Below the pieces are notes generated by a model. It had not been told where the DNA came from. It saw nothing but the letters and a program-made list of their open reading frames with translations, and did not search any database. A stretch of 64,000 bases of DNA from Usnea hakonensis (lineage: Eukaryota > Ascomycota > Lecanoromycetes > Lecanorales > Parmeliaceae): the NCBI GenBank assembly GCA_013423325.1, contig BLJB01000290.1, positions 38,007 to 102,006 on the forward strand, in the 5' to 3' direction. Positions 24,001-36,895 of this stretch are shown here, piece by piece; position 1 is the stretch's first letter, and every line of letters starts with the position of its first letter. Made by a program: the position numbers and the translations under genes.

Positions 24001-27000
24001 TGAAGCCTCTGCTTGGCGCTACCAGGACTGCTGGAGAAGTTAGAAAGCGCGATGAGGCGATCCAGAAACTGGAGTCCCGAGTGCAGCAGGAGACTAACGA
24101 TCGACTGAGGCTTGAAGAGGAGAGAAGGCGTGCAGAGACCGAAGTTCAACGCACCCAGCAAACCTTGGAAAGTGAACGCTCACTGGCGCTCGACAAAGAG
24201 GAAATTTTCAAGCGTCTGCAACAGCGCGAAGCAGAATTGATCGAAAAGCTTGCAGGTGCCATTGAAGATCAAGAGAGCCTTGAGGATCAGCTCGACGGCC
24301 TCATTGATACTAGAAAGAAGGCAGAAGAGCAAGCTGAGAAGTGGCGTGGTCAGCTGGAGCAAGCGGGACAAATCATTAGCAGACTAGAGACCGATAAGAG
24401 GGAACTTTTAGACAACATCTCCGACCTTGACGATCGAATTGGCGAGATGGAAAGAACTGGATCGGAGGACAATGCCAGACATGAAGGACTCATTCGAAAT
24501 AACAAGATGCTAGAAAGCCAATTGAACCTGCAAGCACGGAAAGTCTCCGACCTTGAGAACAAGCTTCTTAAAACAGATCAGGATCTAGATATCAAGCTCG
24601 CTACGACTACGAAGGACCTGCAGATTTCACGAAAACAGGTGAAAGATCTTCTGGATGATAACCGGCAAATCCGACAACAACTCCAAGAGCTCTCGTCTAC
24701 GTCAACAAGCTACGAGGATATGATGAGACGAAAGGATAGCGAAATTGCTGTACTGAGATCCGATCAAAAAAGGCACGATGCCGAGCGCACGACACTGGAG
24801 GCGGAGCGAAGCATGTTCGCTTCTAGGCATGATAGCATCCAGACACGGTTGCGTGAGATTCAAGCGGAAGTGGATGCTACCAAATCGCAAAAAGCTCAAC
24901 TAGAAAGGGAGGCAGCAGACACCAAGCGAATCCTTGATGCAAAGTTATCTGAGGACACTCAGGCAAGCAACAGCCGTAAGATGCTCAACGGCCAGATAGA
25001 CGATCTAAAGGCGGAATTGTTTGAAGTCCAGGCGGAACTCAGTCGTGAAAGACAGTCTAGGGACGACGTCCAGATGCTAAGCGATCACAAAATAACGACC
25101 ATGAAGGAGGAATATCAGAATCTTAACGAGTCCAAGATTATTATCGAGAAAGAGCTTTATGTTCAACAAGATACCCTCCGCCGTGCAATTGAAGCACGGG
25201 CTAATGCCGACAGAGGTCGCAAAGACCTGCAAATGGAACTCAAAAAGCTACGCGAGCGCTTTGTGGAAGCGGAGTCCTCAAGACTACAAGCCGAGGCAGC
25301 GGTGGAGCGCAGCATCTCTCGGCAAGCCAATGAGCGCCAAGCCAGCCTCAGAAAGGACCTTGAGGACAAGGATGCCGAGTGCGACCAAATCCAGGCCGAG
25401 TGCCGCCGTTTAAGTGATGAAGTACAATCTCTCACCAAATTTATTGCTAATTCGGACAGCTTCCGTGCCCAGAACGACCAGCATAAAGAGCGCTTGGAGA
25501 GAGAGCTGGTTACCGTTAAAGGCCGATTGTCTGCGTCAGAGAATGGCAACCGTGCGTTGTTGAACAAAGTTCAGCAGAAGAACTTGGACATTGCAAGATC
25601 AAATTCTAGAGCCGGCGACTCCCAGAGATCTAGGATGGGCCTATTGCAAGCCGAGAAAGTGAAGTTAGAGGGCGAGAATAAAAGACTTTCACGACAGTAC
25701 AACGACGCTCAGCTATCAATCACGTCCTTGGAAAAACAGAAAGAGAAGCTCGCGCTGGGTCTGGAAGACATGAATCACGAGCTTGAACGGGAGCACAAGG
25801 CAACGCGTAGCGCCGAAAAGAACTCTTCTAGCGTCAACTCCCAATTGGCCGAGGCCAATCGATCTTTGGACTCTGAGAGGCAGCTCAAAGCTCAAGCTCA
25901 GGCCAACACCAGAAAGCTACAAAGTATGCTCGATAGCTCTAACGGGGAAATCCAAGAGTCTCGACAACAGCTTACTCTTTTGCATAAGGTATTTGACCCA
26001 GAGTCCCAAGATACGGCGCCTTCGTGGGAAGCTGTAGCTCCACGTCTACGGGACTATACAGACTTGGCCGCACAACTGGACGCTTCTAAACAAGCCTTGC
26101 GAGTGACAGAAGAAAAGTGGCGACGCGCTGAGAACCAAATATCCGAGCTCCAACGGCGACACGACAGCGAAGTATCGGAGCTGGATGCTCGTCATTCGTC
26201 TTCTAAGCGTCAGCTTCTCGAGGAGCTTGATCAGAATACTCTACCAGGTAGGAAGTCACCAAAGCAATCGCGCAAGGTCTCCGATCTGAAGCCATACTCC
26301 AATATCTCTACTCCTCACCGTGGTCATATAAGCGATGCCACAAATCATTCTGGCCGCTCTGATCGCACTGTTGACACAATTGCCTACAACAAGCGGATGG
26401 ATCTTGCAGCTGAGCTAGAGATGGTGCAAAATCAGCTTCAGATGACAGAGATGCAGAATCGCCATTTGCAAAGCCAAATCGGACGTCTATCGCCGCAAAG
26501 AGATTCGTGGCAGGATGATTCCCCATCAGTCAGGCGTGTACAAAAGCTCGAAAGGGAAAATGGCCGACTACACGACCGATTAGATGATTCCGCGAAGAAG
26601 GTGTCTGCGTTAGAGAGGATAGTACATTCGGGAGAGCTATCGTTACGAGACGTGCAGGCACAGTCCCACGAGGAGCTTTACCACCTTATCAACTCACAGG
26701 AGAACTCCCGAAAGTCATTGACCCAGGTCTACAATAACACAATTGTTGACCTAGCTGAAGCCAAGTCGCAATTTGAAAACATGAAACATACTCGTGTATC
26801 TTTAGAGGTGGAACTTCGGGACGCAAAATCCGAACTTCGAGAGCTATCGGCTGCCAATGAACACGAGGTCTCATCTCGCAATCAAATTTTGCAAGACTCC
26901 TCGGACCTTCAAATCAGACTTGATGCAGAAGCTTCCAAAGCGGGAGATCTAGCATCGAGTCTTAGCCTCTACAAACGGCGAGCCGATGAGTATTTCAGCA

Positions 27001-28513
27001 AACTCGAGCAAGCGGAGATTGCCGTGCTCCGAGCTTCCCGGGCAGAGCAAGCTGCCAAAGCACAAGCAAAAGAAAGCGAGGATACCTATGCATCAATCAT
27101 GGCGGAGCGCAAGCAGATGGATCTGCTTGTGGAAGACTTGCAGCGACAAAATCAACATTACGAGGAAAAGGTTGAGGACCTTGCTGCAGACCTTGATGGC
27201 GCTCTCCAAGCGAAAAAGAGACTTCAGCATGAACTAGAAGACTATCGTAGTCAACGGGCCATGGATGTAGAAGACAAGGAGACTTCTATGGAGCAGACGA
27301 GGAGAAAGTATCAAAGCGAGTTTTCAGCTCTGACTAATGAGCTAGAGATTGAGCGCGAGAATGTCATCCACGTCCGTTCCGAAAATACACGCATACGGGT
27401 TGAATTGGAAGAATTAAGATCGAAATGGGATGATGAAGTCCTGAACAGTTCATCGTGGGCAAAGGAGAAGTCGAGACTTGAAATGACTCTTCAGGATTTA
27501 TCATCATCAAGAGAAGAAGCGGTTAATGCCCACAATGATGCTCAAGGAAAAGTGGTCTCTCTTCTGTCGCAGGTTCGTAACCTGCGTACCTCTATGGACG
27601 ACGTCGCCGCGGAAAGAGACATGCTTCAAAAGGAGAAACGCGGTCTTGAAGCCCGTTTATCCGAAGCAGGCGATCGTCTTGAAGATCTTGCCCGTGGCGA
27701 AAGCCCGTCCATGCGCAATGCTGCAGGTATGGACCGTGAATTGCTTGAATTGAAGTCTCAGCTTGCCCAGCAAGAAGATGTGGCAGCCGCTGCTATTGGC
27801 AAAATGCGCAGAGCAGAAGCATTAACAACAGAGATGCAAAAGGACGTCATCTCCGAACGAGAGACGAATGCCACTCTGCACAAAAAGAAGGCAGGTCTTG
27901 AGAAAACGGTGAAAGACTTGCAAGGCAGGGTAGTAGACTTGGAGACAAAAGGGTATACGAGCGCAAGCCAGGACGTGCGTTTTCTGAATGGCAGAGTGCA
28001 TGAGGTAAGAGGATGAATCTTTCTAGAACCTATGAGTGAGAGATGACTGACGCTTTCCCTTGCCAACAGCTGGAGCACCAGCTCGAGACCCAAGAAAAAG
28101 AGCACTCCGCGTCCCTTCGTTCCGTCCGCAGCGTCGACCGCACGGTGCGTGATCTTCAGTCACAGCTTGCTCGCCGCGAAAAATTGGGCACCCAGCTCAC
28201 AGATGACATCGCCAAAGGTCGTGACAAAATCGAGCGCCTGCTACAAACAGTTGACGAGTTACAAGCCGAAGACGCAAAGAACCAACTGAGTGCGAGAAGA
28301 GCCGAGAGGGACCTGAGGGAGGAGAGAGAAAAGGGCCTCAGGCTCGAGAGAGAATTGGAAGGATGGAAGGGCCTGAGAATGGAACGCGGCGCTGGTGGAA
28401 AAGGTGGTGGCAGTGATTGGGGAGGGAGTATCAGAGGTACTCATGCAGCAAGGGGCAGTGACAGTGGGGACGGCATTAGGAGGATGTTGAGTGATAGTAA
28501 AGGGTTTCTGTAG
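21095..28513 (+). CDS. myoB: class II myosin heavy chain (2400 aa)
   Basis: Conventional myosin for contractile-ring assembly and septation. Five exons fit phase: 21095-21541, 21595-21738, 21788-21972, 22022-28004, 28070-28513, giving 2,400 aa, the usual size in filamentous ascomycetes. A Ser/Pro-rich N-terminal extension (residues 1-110) precedes the SH3-like myosin N domain (RYVWLRDPQSAFVRGWVVED). The motor follows, with P-loop GESGAGKT at residues 260-267, switch I NNNSSRFGKF, switch II DIAGFEIFEENSFEQLCIN, and the actin-binding/converter region to about residue 870. One or two IQ-like segments (RIIQRNFAVYSDL) follow, then a coiled-coil rod of about 1,400 residues with heptad spacing. A short non-helical Gly/Ser-rich tail ends RMLSDSKGFL. 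The rod contains a Pro/Ser-rich break near 26240-26400 and another around 27700. The symbol follows Aspergillus usage. Confidence 0.97.
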
Positions 28514-28873
28514 ATATCGGGGTGTGGTGCGTTTTGAGCAGCGATTGCGATGGCGATTCCAGGCATTTGCAAAGGCGCGAAGAAGTCTTCTACTGCATCA
28601 GCATTAATTTTCGTCAGATATACCCTTGATCGAATACAATGTTTCTGGTCTATATTCCGATCTTGGCTCGAGAAAGCTGCAGAATCGAACCAAAGGGTTT
28701 CTTTGTTAATCCAATACCTAGGTAAGGGGTTTGACGCCCCACAACTTCACTAGAAGTAAGCGGTTTTCATATGTCTTTGCCCTTTTGCCAATCCCCGAAG
28801 CCATGCCTTGCCAGGAGACGATTGCCGCCTCTCGACCGTCATAATTCACGTTCCAGCATCGAAATTCATGTAA
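28514..28873. other. convergent 3' region between myosin II and the PHD protein
   Basis: Two stop codons face each other across 360 bp. Nothing beyond 3' UTR sequence can be supported. Confidence 0.6.
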
Positions 28874-30827
28874 TCACTTCTCGCCCCATTTGCCATACTC
28901 GGCTTGCCATTTCATCAACCTTTTCGTCAATACTTCCATCATCGCCACACTGTTTAGCGCCGCGAAAGCCTGCTCACTGATGGCGTCCAGATCTGCCGAG
29001 GCTGCGTTGAAAGTCTTTCTGGTATCCGGATCATGTTTTAAAACTTTTCCTGGTCCATCTTTCCCGGTGCCGTTGGTTTCTGGAGGAGTATTTGTGCTGG
29101 TCGACGATTTTGTCGTCGACGGCGGTCCCACCCCTGCTAACTCCACTTGCGTATGGGAGATGAATTCTAGAATGCCGGCAACGCGGCGTTTCATGTCGTT
29201 CATGGTGGTGCGGTTGAAGTTCATGTGGCGCGGCTTAGAGGGTTTGCCAAACCCATGGTTATCCACAGATGCAGTGCCTGTGGTGCCGCCATTGAGACAT
29301 GGTGGTCCGTTTTCTGCGTCATGGGAGTTATTACTTCGGGCGGGTGAGATGGTCGTGATTGGGATCTCGACAGGGAGATCGCGGTCTTTAGTGTATTGAT
29401 TTCTTCCAACGCGACCTCGCCTCGCCGGTGGTCGTCCAGTCTTTTTCTGCACGGCTTTGGATGGAGGGTGGTCTGGTGGGGCAGGGGCAGCGAAAAGGGC
29501 GTTGGTGATGTTAGCGCCTCTGGCAGATACGGTCCGCGAAAGTGGTTGAGGAGAAGGATCGGAATCTAAGAGTAAAAAAGCGTCAGCAGGGTCGGAGGGC
29601 TGGGTAAGCTGTCATGGCACGTTACCATCGCCTCGCCGTCGTTCTGCACGGCCTTTACGCCCAACTGGTACATCTGCACGTTCCTTTTCTCGCTGAGCTT
29701 CGCGGTCTCGGACTTCTTTGTTCAGGTGATTTCGAGCTGCTGCACCTCTAATGCTTTTGATTTTCTCGGACTTTTCGGCTTCGTTTTCTGATTCCGGATT
29801 GTGGCGACGACTTTTGCTTTGAGAGACCGAGGAAGCAGAGCCTGAAGCAGTCCGTTGGCGCTTCACGTTTTCATTACGCCTGTACCATTCACGCTGTCAG
29901 GCATGTTGATGGCACGAGATAGACGACCAGCGCAAGACTTACTCTTCGCTTTCGCTTCGACTTCGCTTGCCCTTTCGTCTGCCCGTATTTGTGCCTGGGG
30001 CTTCGCCTTCCCGTTTACTCTCTTCGATTGCTCGTCGGAGTTGTTCTTCTTCAAACGCTGCGTCACGGCTGTTCATTGTCGAACGACGTCCCTTCGATGT
30101 ATTATCTGCATTTGCCAATGATTTTCTACCCTCTCTAGACTTTTTCGAATTCTCTTTCGAATTAGGAGCTGGAGAGGACTGGGACGACTTTGGTATCCGC
30201 ATAGGGATATAATGGGAATATCTTCGTCTAACATAGGACAGTCAGTAGGGCCATGGGCAGTAGAATGCAGACTGACCCATTGGCGGTAGCAGTAACTTTG
30301 TGCAAATCTTTGCGACACTGCTCACAAAAGTACTCTTCGGGACTTGTGGCTTCATCTATGATGCCAACACAGCCGCCATGCTGCCACACTTTGCATATAT
30401 CGCATTGGATGAACCACCCCGTAGTGTCTTCGGCCAAAGATGAGGGATCCGACTCATCCTTTGAGACATTTTTGGCAGGATCAGGATCGGGCAATCCTGG
30501 GTACTCCTGGTTTCCGCAAATACATCTGGTTATCTCTTCCTCGACTTCATCGTCATTTTCGTCGTCCACAACAGGCGAGACCTCATCTTTTGGGTCGTCT
30601 TGGGTACTCCTCGTCCTTCGTAATTGTGGTCTGGCTAGCGCTTCAGGATCTTCGGAAGATTGCGAACGAGCAGCGACTGAGCTCTGCGGTGAAGGTAGCT
30701 TGTTTTGCGGGCGGGCGCTGCGATCTGCACGACCAGAGGAGATAGAGGATGAGGAGGAATTGGTGTGCTGGGGTGCAGACGATGTTGGCTGAGTAGTGCG
30801 TGCACGCGACGAACGACGAGGAGACAT
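28874..30827 (-). CDS. PHD-finger protein, Cti6-like (Rpd3L histone deacetylase complex; 593 aa)
   Basis: Probable chromatin reader of the large Rpd3 histone deacetylase complex. Four exons fit phase: 30277-30827, 29943-30227, 29626-29879, 28874-29565, giving 593 aa. The start MSPRRSSRART is followed by a Ser/Gln-rich region, an acidic patch, then a PHD finger at about residues 100-172: CICG...WFIQCDICKVWQHGGCVGI...YFCEQCRKDLH, with the full set of Cys and His ligands and an acidic insert between the first two pairs, as in yeast Cti6. Downstream are RRYSHYIPM, a Glu/Arg-rich helix (FEEEQLRRAIEESKRE), basic linker segments, and a conserved-looking tail (MNDMKRRVAGILEFISHTQVE...MKWQAEYGKWGEK). 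Binding to methylated H3K4 is typical of related fingers but is inferred here. Confidence 0.86.
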
Positions 30828-32273
30828 GACTATGGCTTGGCTTGCTAAGAGCTGGAAAGCATGGTCGGAGGTTCTTGAGTCTCTTGGACTACGAGTTCTG
30901 CTTGGTGTGACTCGCAAATTCAAGCGATTTCAGTGGACGAAGATGTGATCAGAGTGACTTTGGATGGAATTTCCAAGACTTGATGGCGAAATGGAGCAGC
31001 TGACAAGAGATAGATGAATTGATGAAAAGAGACAATTTGAAATGGTCTGTTGCAGGGTGAGCGTGGACGTGGAGATTTTCTAATGAGGGAGAGAGGGGAG
31101 TTCGCGTCCAAAGATAAACTAGACCAATCCGGGAGACGGAGTTTACCTGACGGCTTTAACATCTCATCGAGTCTCCCCTCTCTCCCGCTGTAACGCTGTT
31201 TCTTCTTGCAGTCCGAATGGAAAGTCAGATGCGAGAATTTGAGTCGATCCATTCTAGGACTCGGTTCTAGGAGGATATGCTGGGAGTATGAGCAGAGAGT
31301 GGAAGAGGGAATGGCCATGGCACAAAAATCTTGATGCTCACGCTCAGTAGGTAGGTAGCATAAAGTGTACGGAGTACATTGTTGCTAATTTAATTTCTAG
31401 AGTAATTTTTCTGAGTGAGAGTAAAAGACCAAGTCAGTGTCAGTGGAGCAATGTTTTATTTTGGCTTTCCCCCTTTCCTCTTTATTAATATTATTGACGT
31501 CTGTCTCCCACCCCAGAAGCGAATTCTACTGACATATACCATCACTTGTAAATTATCAATTTCATCACTCGTCAATCACACATGGTGGTCATGGAAGCGG
31601 TAACGATAATGAATGATGATGACGATGCCCGGGATGCCCGTGATTGTACTCTGTAGTAAGTACTTTAATTGACGCGGACACTCGGCCAGGTTTTATTTTC
31701 TAGTCTAGGCGATGCCCAAAGCCGTTACTGTAAATCCTAAATGGGCTAAGGTATATACCTTAGTATATACTGCATGGTGTCATGAAAGCGAATGGGTGTG
31801 ATGTGTGTAACAGCTCTCTTTGAGTTTGATATTGAAATATTTGATTCTCTACTTGCCTACTGAACACGTTACCCATGAAGGCTTTGAATTAATTGCCAAG
31901 TCGGCTCACTCTCTTCGACTGCCAAAGGGAACCAAAGCATCTACCTTGACTCTACAAAGTACCGACTTCCATACATCGGCTTTGGTAAGATAATCCTGCT
32001 CGAATTAAAACCTCCTTTAACACTCACTATATCTCCCGCCTGGAAGATCGGTTCCGAGCATGCTCAGAAGCCATGACTGAATACTTATCTCAACGTTGAG
32101 CGTTATCACACAAAGCTTACCTGCGTCATCCTAGATATCTCTATAGATTATCCATGTGTCGAATCATCTAGTCATTGCCCATACGTACGCTTAGTACATT
32201 ACGCTATCATCATCCGCGGTCAGTACTCGACGAGGTTCGAGTTTAACCCTAGGTGACGGAGATTGTGAACACT
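30828..32273. other. 1.4-kb divergent intergenic region
   Basis: This lies between the PHD-protein start and the start of the plus-strand uncharacterised gene. It contains GTACGGAGTAC at 31367-31377 and a palindromic AAGGTATATACCTTAGTATATAC-type stretch around 31748-31770. No gene is supported. It probably holds both promoters and 5' UTRs. Confidence 0.55.
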
Positions 32274-34346
32274 ATGGCAGCCACACTAGGTACGAGTCCA
32301 CGCCTTCCCTTGCAAATTCGGGAACAGCACACCGTCTTTCTTCAAGGTGCTGCAAAGCTGGTAGTACAATACGGCATATGCTATACAACATCCTATCTTC
32401 ATTATGGACCAAATCGGTACAAGGCTGACCCGATTATTGCTTTCTGTCTTTCCAGGACCTACGTACTCTCCTCCTTCTCCCCTGGGCATGCACTATTCCG
32501 ATACCACCTCCTCCATTTACCCAGACCGGCCTATTCGGCCCCTACCAAAGAGACGTATACGTTCGCGACTGTCCTCAGAGGTTGCAGAGTCTATATTGCA
32601 TCCACCGGCTACGACGCTCTCAAAGCCACTTTTCCAATTTCCGTACAATGGCCCGACGGACCAACACGGATCCCCTGTCCAAGCTCGTTCAGTCGAGAGG
32701 GAACCTAGCCCGGTACGGAAACAAAATGACGGCGACGGTGAAAATGATAGCTACCAGTTCAGAGGGGCCGAGAATGGCGGTGGAGATGAAGGCGGCGTGG
32801 GTTTGGCGAGACACTATCAAGAACAGCGGCAGCGGCCAGGAGGCGTAAACAGTATCTCGAGGAACGGGTATACGCTTTCCAAAAGTGACGCAGCGAAGTG
32901 CATCAAGCCGACGATACCACAATCAACAGTTTCCTCGGGCGACTCGGTCGATGGGTATGATTCGTTTGAGAATACAAACAATAAGAAGAAACGTAAGATT
33001 CCGACATCTGGGTCACTCGGAAGTCACCAGAGCTCGCTTTCTGCAGACATGGCACAAATGGGTATTTCGTCAACACGAGATATAGGTGTTTCGCAGTCAG
33101 GGCCGGACAGTGGCGTTGGACATTACTATGGCACCGGAAACTCAGCCGTGCCCTCTGTTTCGTCTGGAACAGGAATATCTGGAGCTGGAAGAGGACGGTA
33201 TGGAAGGGCTGGCACACGGTATTACAATGGGCGAAGCCCCCTAGGTGTGTCAGTCAATGGATCCAACACTTTACAAACTGGCCGCTCCCTTCACCATCGA
33301 AGGGACTATGCACCTGGCAGCGGTGGTGGAGGTAAAGGTAACAAGTCTTTGATTATGCGTTTGCTCCGTCTTCTAATCTGCGAGCAGAGGCTCCAGCAGC
33401 AAGATCAACCGACCAAGGCATAATATCGGCAGCTATTGCAGAGGCAGCTGCTTCACCGACTACGCCAGTCAGAGGCCAAGAGAATACAAGTCTCCTCGAT
33501 CAGCCAACGTCAAAGCGCTCAAGCCTTAGAAAAGGCCAGTTTACGTTCACTTGCGAGTCCGATTCTGCAAAAAGTATGGTTTGGCCTCCGGACATAGACT
33601 TTAGCCCTTCGCCTAACGGACCATATTCGAGGGTAGCCACGAATGCAACAGGAACCCATCAATCACAAAGTGGCAGAGGCTTCGCAACTCAGGGAACTCA
33701 GACAAGTCCTAATATAGCAGGCCAATCAAATCAGTCAGCGGCTCATCAGGCTGGTGTCAATCAACAAGATTCGCAACAAGGGAAGAAGACTCGTCGTCCG
33801 CTTCGCAAGCAATTTGCTCTCGCGGCTCGCAATCGCCGCGCTCGCCAAGCGTTCAACAATTACAAGAACCCACCGAAAGAAGAAGACGTATGGATCTGCG
33901 AATTCTGCGAATATGAAAGTATTTTTCACGAACCACCAAGAGCTTTGATTCGGCAGTACGAGGCCAAAGATAGGTTAGAGCGTAAGCGCTTGGCCGAGAA
34001 GGCACGACTTTTAGAAAAAGCAAAGATGAAGGGCAGAAAAGGCAAGAAGGGTAACAAGAAAAACGTGAGCGCAGCAACGCATTCGCGACAACCAGTACAG
34101 AAGCCACGCCATGGCCAACAATCACTGGATCAAATACCACTGCAGCATCAAGGGACAGAAAGTGAAGAGTATGTTTTGGATGACTATGATGACGACCATA
34201 TACCAATGCCGGCTCTACCTACTCTAACTCCGTCGAAAAGCCCACAATCGAGAGCTCGGAATCACGACCACGGCCTGGATCCTGCCTCGAGCAGCGGAGG
34301 CGCGACAGGTGGTGTCGTTGGCGCCGATCACAAGGTTCATTCATGA
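32274..34346 (+). CDS. uncharacterised protein with a conserved CxxC region (616 aa)
   Basis: Three exons fit phase: 32274-32289 (16 nt: ATG plus four codons and one base), 32456-33331 and 33388-34346, giving 616 aa. The second exon starts GPTYSPPSPLGMHYSD and has an Arg-rich RPLPKRRIRSRLSSEVAESI. The middle is Gly/Ser/Asn-rich and probably disordered. The most protein-like part is near the C-terminus: KKTRRPLRKQFALAARNRR, then WICEFCEYESIFHEPP, with a CxxC that could be half of a zinc site, then an Arg/Lys/Leu-rich helix (RLAEKARLLEKAKMKGRKGKK). I recall similar proteins in other Pezizomycotina without an assigned role. Intron 2 could also start 6 nt further on (GTAACA), adding two residues. 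The 16-nt first exon is the least certain part. Confidence 0.72.
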
Positions 34347-34844
34347 TTGTTGTCATCATTTCCACTTGCATGCTGTTCATATTTTCATCGAGTCTCCTGC
34401 ATCAACAAAGGAGCTTGGCAAAGTTGTGAGGGGAGTTCTGGCACATCATAGCCTCTAGAGCATTGTGAATCTCGGAGCACGATACTTCTTCCCACCCCAC
34501 TACCGTCCCCCTCCTCTGCGACTTTCTTAGCGATAGATAAACAGGCTTGGTGCTTATAGAATAAAAAGAGTCATCCGTAAACATGATGGGACATTGTAGA
34601 TCTGCTTTAGATTGTTGCCTCACACATCAATCACTCTGTGAAATTCACTACAATGCGGGAATGAATTATCACGTGACAGTGACTAGCTTCATTCTTCAAT
34701 CCTCACAGACGAGTCCAATTTCTTTTAAACACCAAGACATAGGGGACGCACACCAGAACACCTTCAGACATTATTCCTAGTTCAATCTACATATAGACAC
34801 AACGACATCAGGCTCTACTGCCATCTGCCAGTCATTGGAGAAGC
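34347..34844. other. intergenic between two plus-strand genes
   Basis: These 498 bp carry the 3' UTR of the uncharacterised gene and the promoter of the mRNA export factor gene. No coding sequence is supported. Confidence 0.55.
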
Positions 34845-36404
34845 ATGGATCGGCCCTTGGAAGACGTGATCTCAGAACGACAGGTAAGAAGGCATTCCTT
34901 GCAACTATGCGTGTTCTAACAATCCTGGCTGAGACTAACTTTTGATATCTGTAGAGAAGAGGGAATCGTGGAGGACGAGGTCGGCGCCAAAACAATTGGT
35001 CGCGCGACGATGCAAGAAAGGTATACTTTTCTGACTACATTCTTCCTGAGAATCCTTCCGATCCATTCTTGTGATGTAGCTGGGATCTACTTGTCGGAAC
35101 GTCGACTCACTTTGTCATTCTTAGGTTCTTCCACCTCATTCCTCACCTCGCCTGCAGTCTAGTCGCACCTGGCGATCCTTCAGCTATGGACGGATGCGAT
35201 GTTCGAGAAACGGTGTTTAGATATACATGACACAAGGCTGACCTAGTCCTCTTCTTCCGTGGCGGAATAGTGGAACAACAATGCAGAGACTACAGATATT
35301 GATGCGTGCGTACCACTATAAATTGTCCATTGCGCAGTCGATGTCTGACCCTGGAGTAGAGATTGGGTGCACGACAGATTCAAAGAGGACGAAGAAGACA
35401 TTCCCTGTACGTGTTGAGTAGAAAAGCTTCAATGAGCAGCAACTAATAGTCTCCCAGCCCGACAAGTATACCGCCAACCACGCATTACTCGGATAGACCG
35501 CTACTCGCCCGAACCTGACACGTGAGATGCACCTGTCGTTCGTGCACTGAGTGGCATCTCACCAATCTAACACTTCAAGCAGCTCCTCGACTGGCGCCAA
35601 ACTTCGTGTTGACAACCTCCACTATGATCTCACAGAAGAAGATCTCGAGGTGATTCTGTTGCTTCTATTCGCGCCGACTCAGCTAACCCACTCTCTTGCC
35701 AGGACCTTTTCTCCCGTATCGCCCCTGTTTCGTCTCTGTCCCTTCGATTCGATCGCGCAGGCCGCTCTTCCGGGACAGCCTTTGTCACGTATGCCACTAT
35801 CTCTTCGGCCAATCGCGCTATACGTGAATTTGACGGCGCAAACGCAGCTGGCCAACCAATCCGTCTTACGTTGCTTCCAACAGTACCAAGCGTTGACTTG
35901 ATACGCGGTAGAGCTGCGGCTGGGCGTAACCCTTTTGATACGGCCGTCAAGCCTGGCAGGAGTCTATTCGACAGGGTAGAGATGCCCGGAGCCTGGAGAC
36001 CTAGTGGTAGAAGGAGTAGATCTAGAAGTCCTGGTGCACCGCGGAGGACGGATACGTCAAAGCCGCCTCCCGATGGTGTCGACCGGTACATTCCCCCGGC
36101 TGGTGGGAGCAGACGGAGAAGGAGCAGGACAAGAAGCCCCCGCCGTAGGAGTCCAATCGGTGCGAGAAGCCCGGTCCATGGTCGAAGCGGAAGGGCCAGA
36201 GGCGAAGAGAGGGAAAGGGGTATGCGGATGGTAAACGGGCGGCCGAAGAAGACACAAGAAGAACTGGATCAGGAGATGGAAGATTATTGGGGGTCAAGAG
36301 CTGAAGAAAGCGGGCCTTTGAACGGTAATGCGAAAGGAAAAGAAGAGGAACAGGCTGCACCACCGGCTGGGGTCGAGGATGAAGATATCGACATGATTAT
36401 TTGA
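34845..36404 (+). CDS. Yra1/ALY/Mlo3-type mRNA export adaptor (340 aa)
   Basis: RNA-binding adaptor linking transcription/TREX to mRNA export. Seven exons fit phase: 34845-34883, 34955-35020, 35271-35305, 35360-35406, 35458-35521, 35580-35649, 35703-36404. The N-terminus has the family box MDRPLEDVISERQ, then an Arg/Gly segment (RRGNRGGRGRRQNN). A short acidic DWVHDRFKEDEEDIP precedes an RRM at about residues 90-165 (KLRVDNLHYDLTEEDLEDLF; GTAFVTYATISSANRAIREF). An Arg/Ser-rich tail (GRRSRSRSPGAPRR, SRRRRSRTRSPRRRS) ends with the C-terminal box KTQEELDQEMEDYW, which in this family binds the export receptor/helicase. The many tiny 5' exons and the 250-nt intron 2 are notable because Yra1 homologues are often autoregulated through splicing; that is not shown here. 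Confidence 0.92.
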
Positions 36405-36895
36405 AAAGGCGCTGGACAAAAAGGACCTGGTCAGTTTGCGGTAGGCAAAGGCGATGATACGTGTTGAATATGAGAATCACTGCATGCGATTCGAGCGAAC
36501 AGAGAATCCGAACACTCTTCTCACCTCCTAAGAAGCCCTCAAATCAGTGGTTGATGGATGCGAACATGACAGGCAATCCCCTTTTCAGCAGACTTTCCAA
36601 GACTTCACATGACTTCAGATCATTTAGCATACAGTGTCCATCTCTCTCATTGTATCTTTCGCGATACACAAGTGGGTATCATTAAAGGCAGTTGAGAAAC
36701 AAAGATCCAGAAAGCCTTTCCCCCAGTCGAGATTGATCCCCTGATATTCGCCTGTCGCCTGTCGCCCCAAACTCCTTTTGTGATGCACCGGACGATGCTC
36801 GTGCACAATTGTTCGCCTTGGTCACCTCATCCACTTCATCCTGGCCATTCGAGCACAACTCCCACTGTGCCGTAGTCCCTTTGCCTTGACACCAT
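36405..36895. other. convergent 3' region between the export adaptor and STRAP
   Basis: These 491 bp separate two facing stop codons. No gene-like frame was seen. Confidence 0.6.

Noticed and set aside
28874..29399. 169-codon plus-strand frame opposite the PHD-protein C-terminus
   Set aside because: The minus strand carries the frame consistent with splicing and protein composition.
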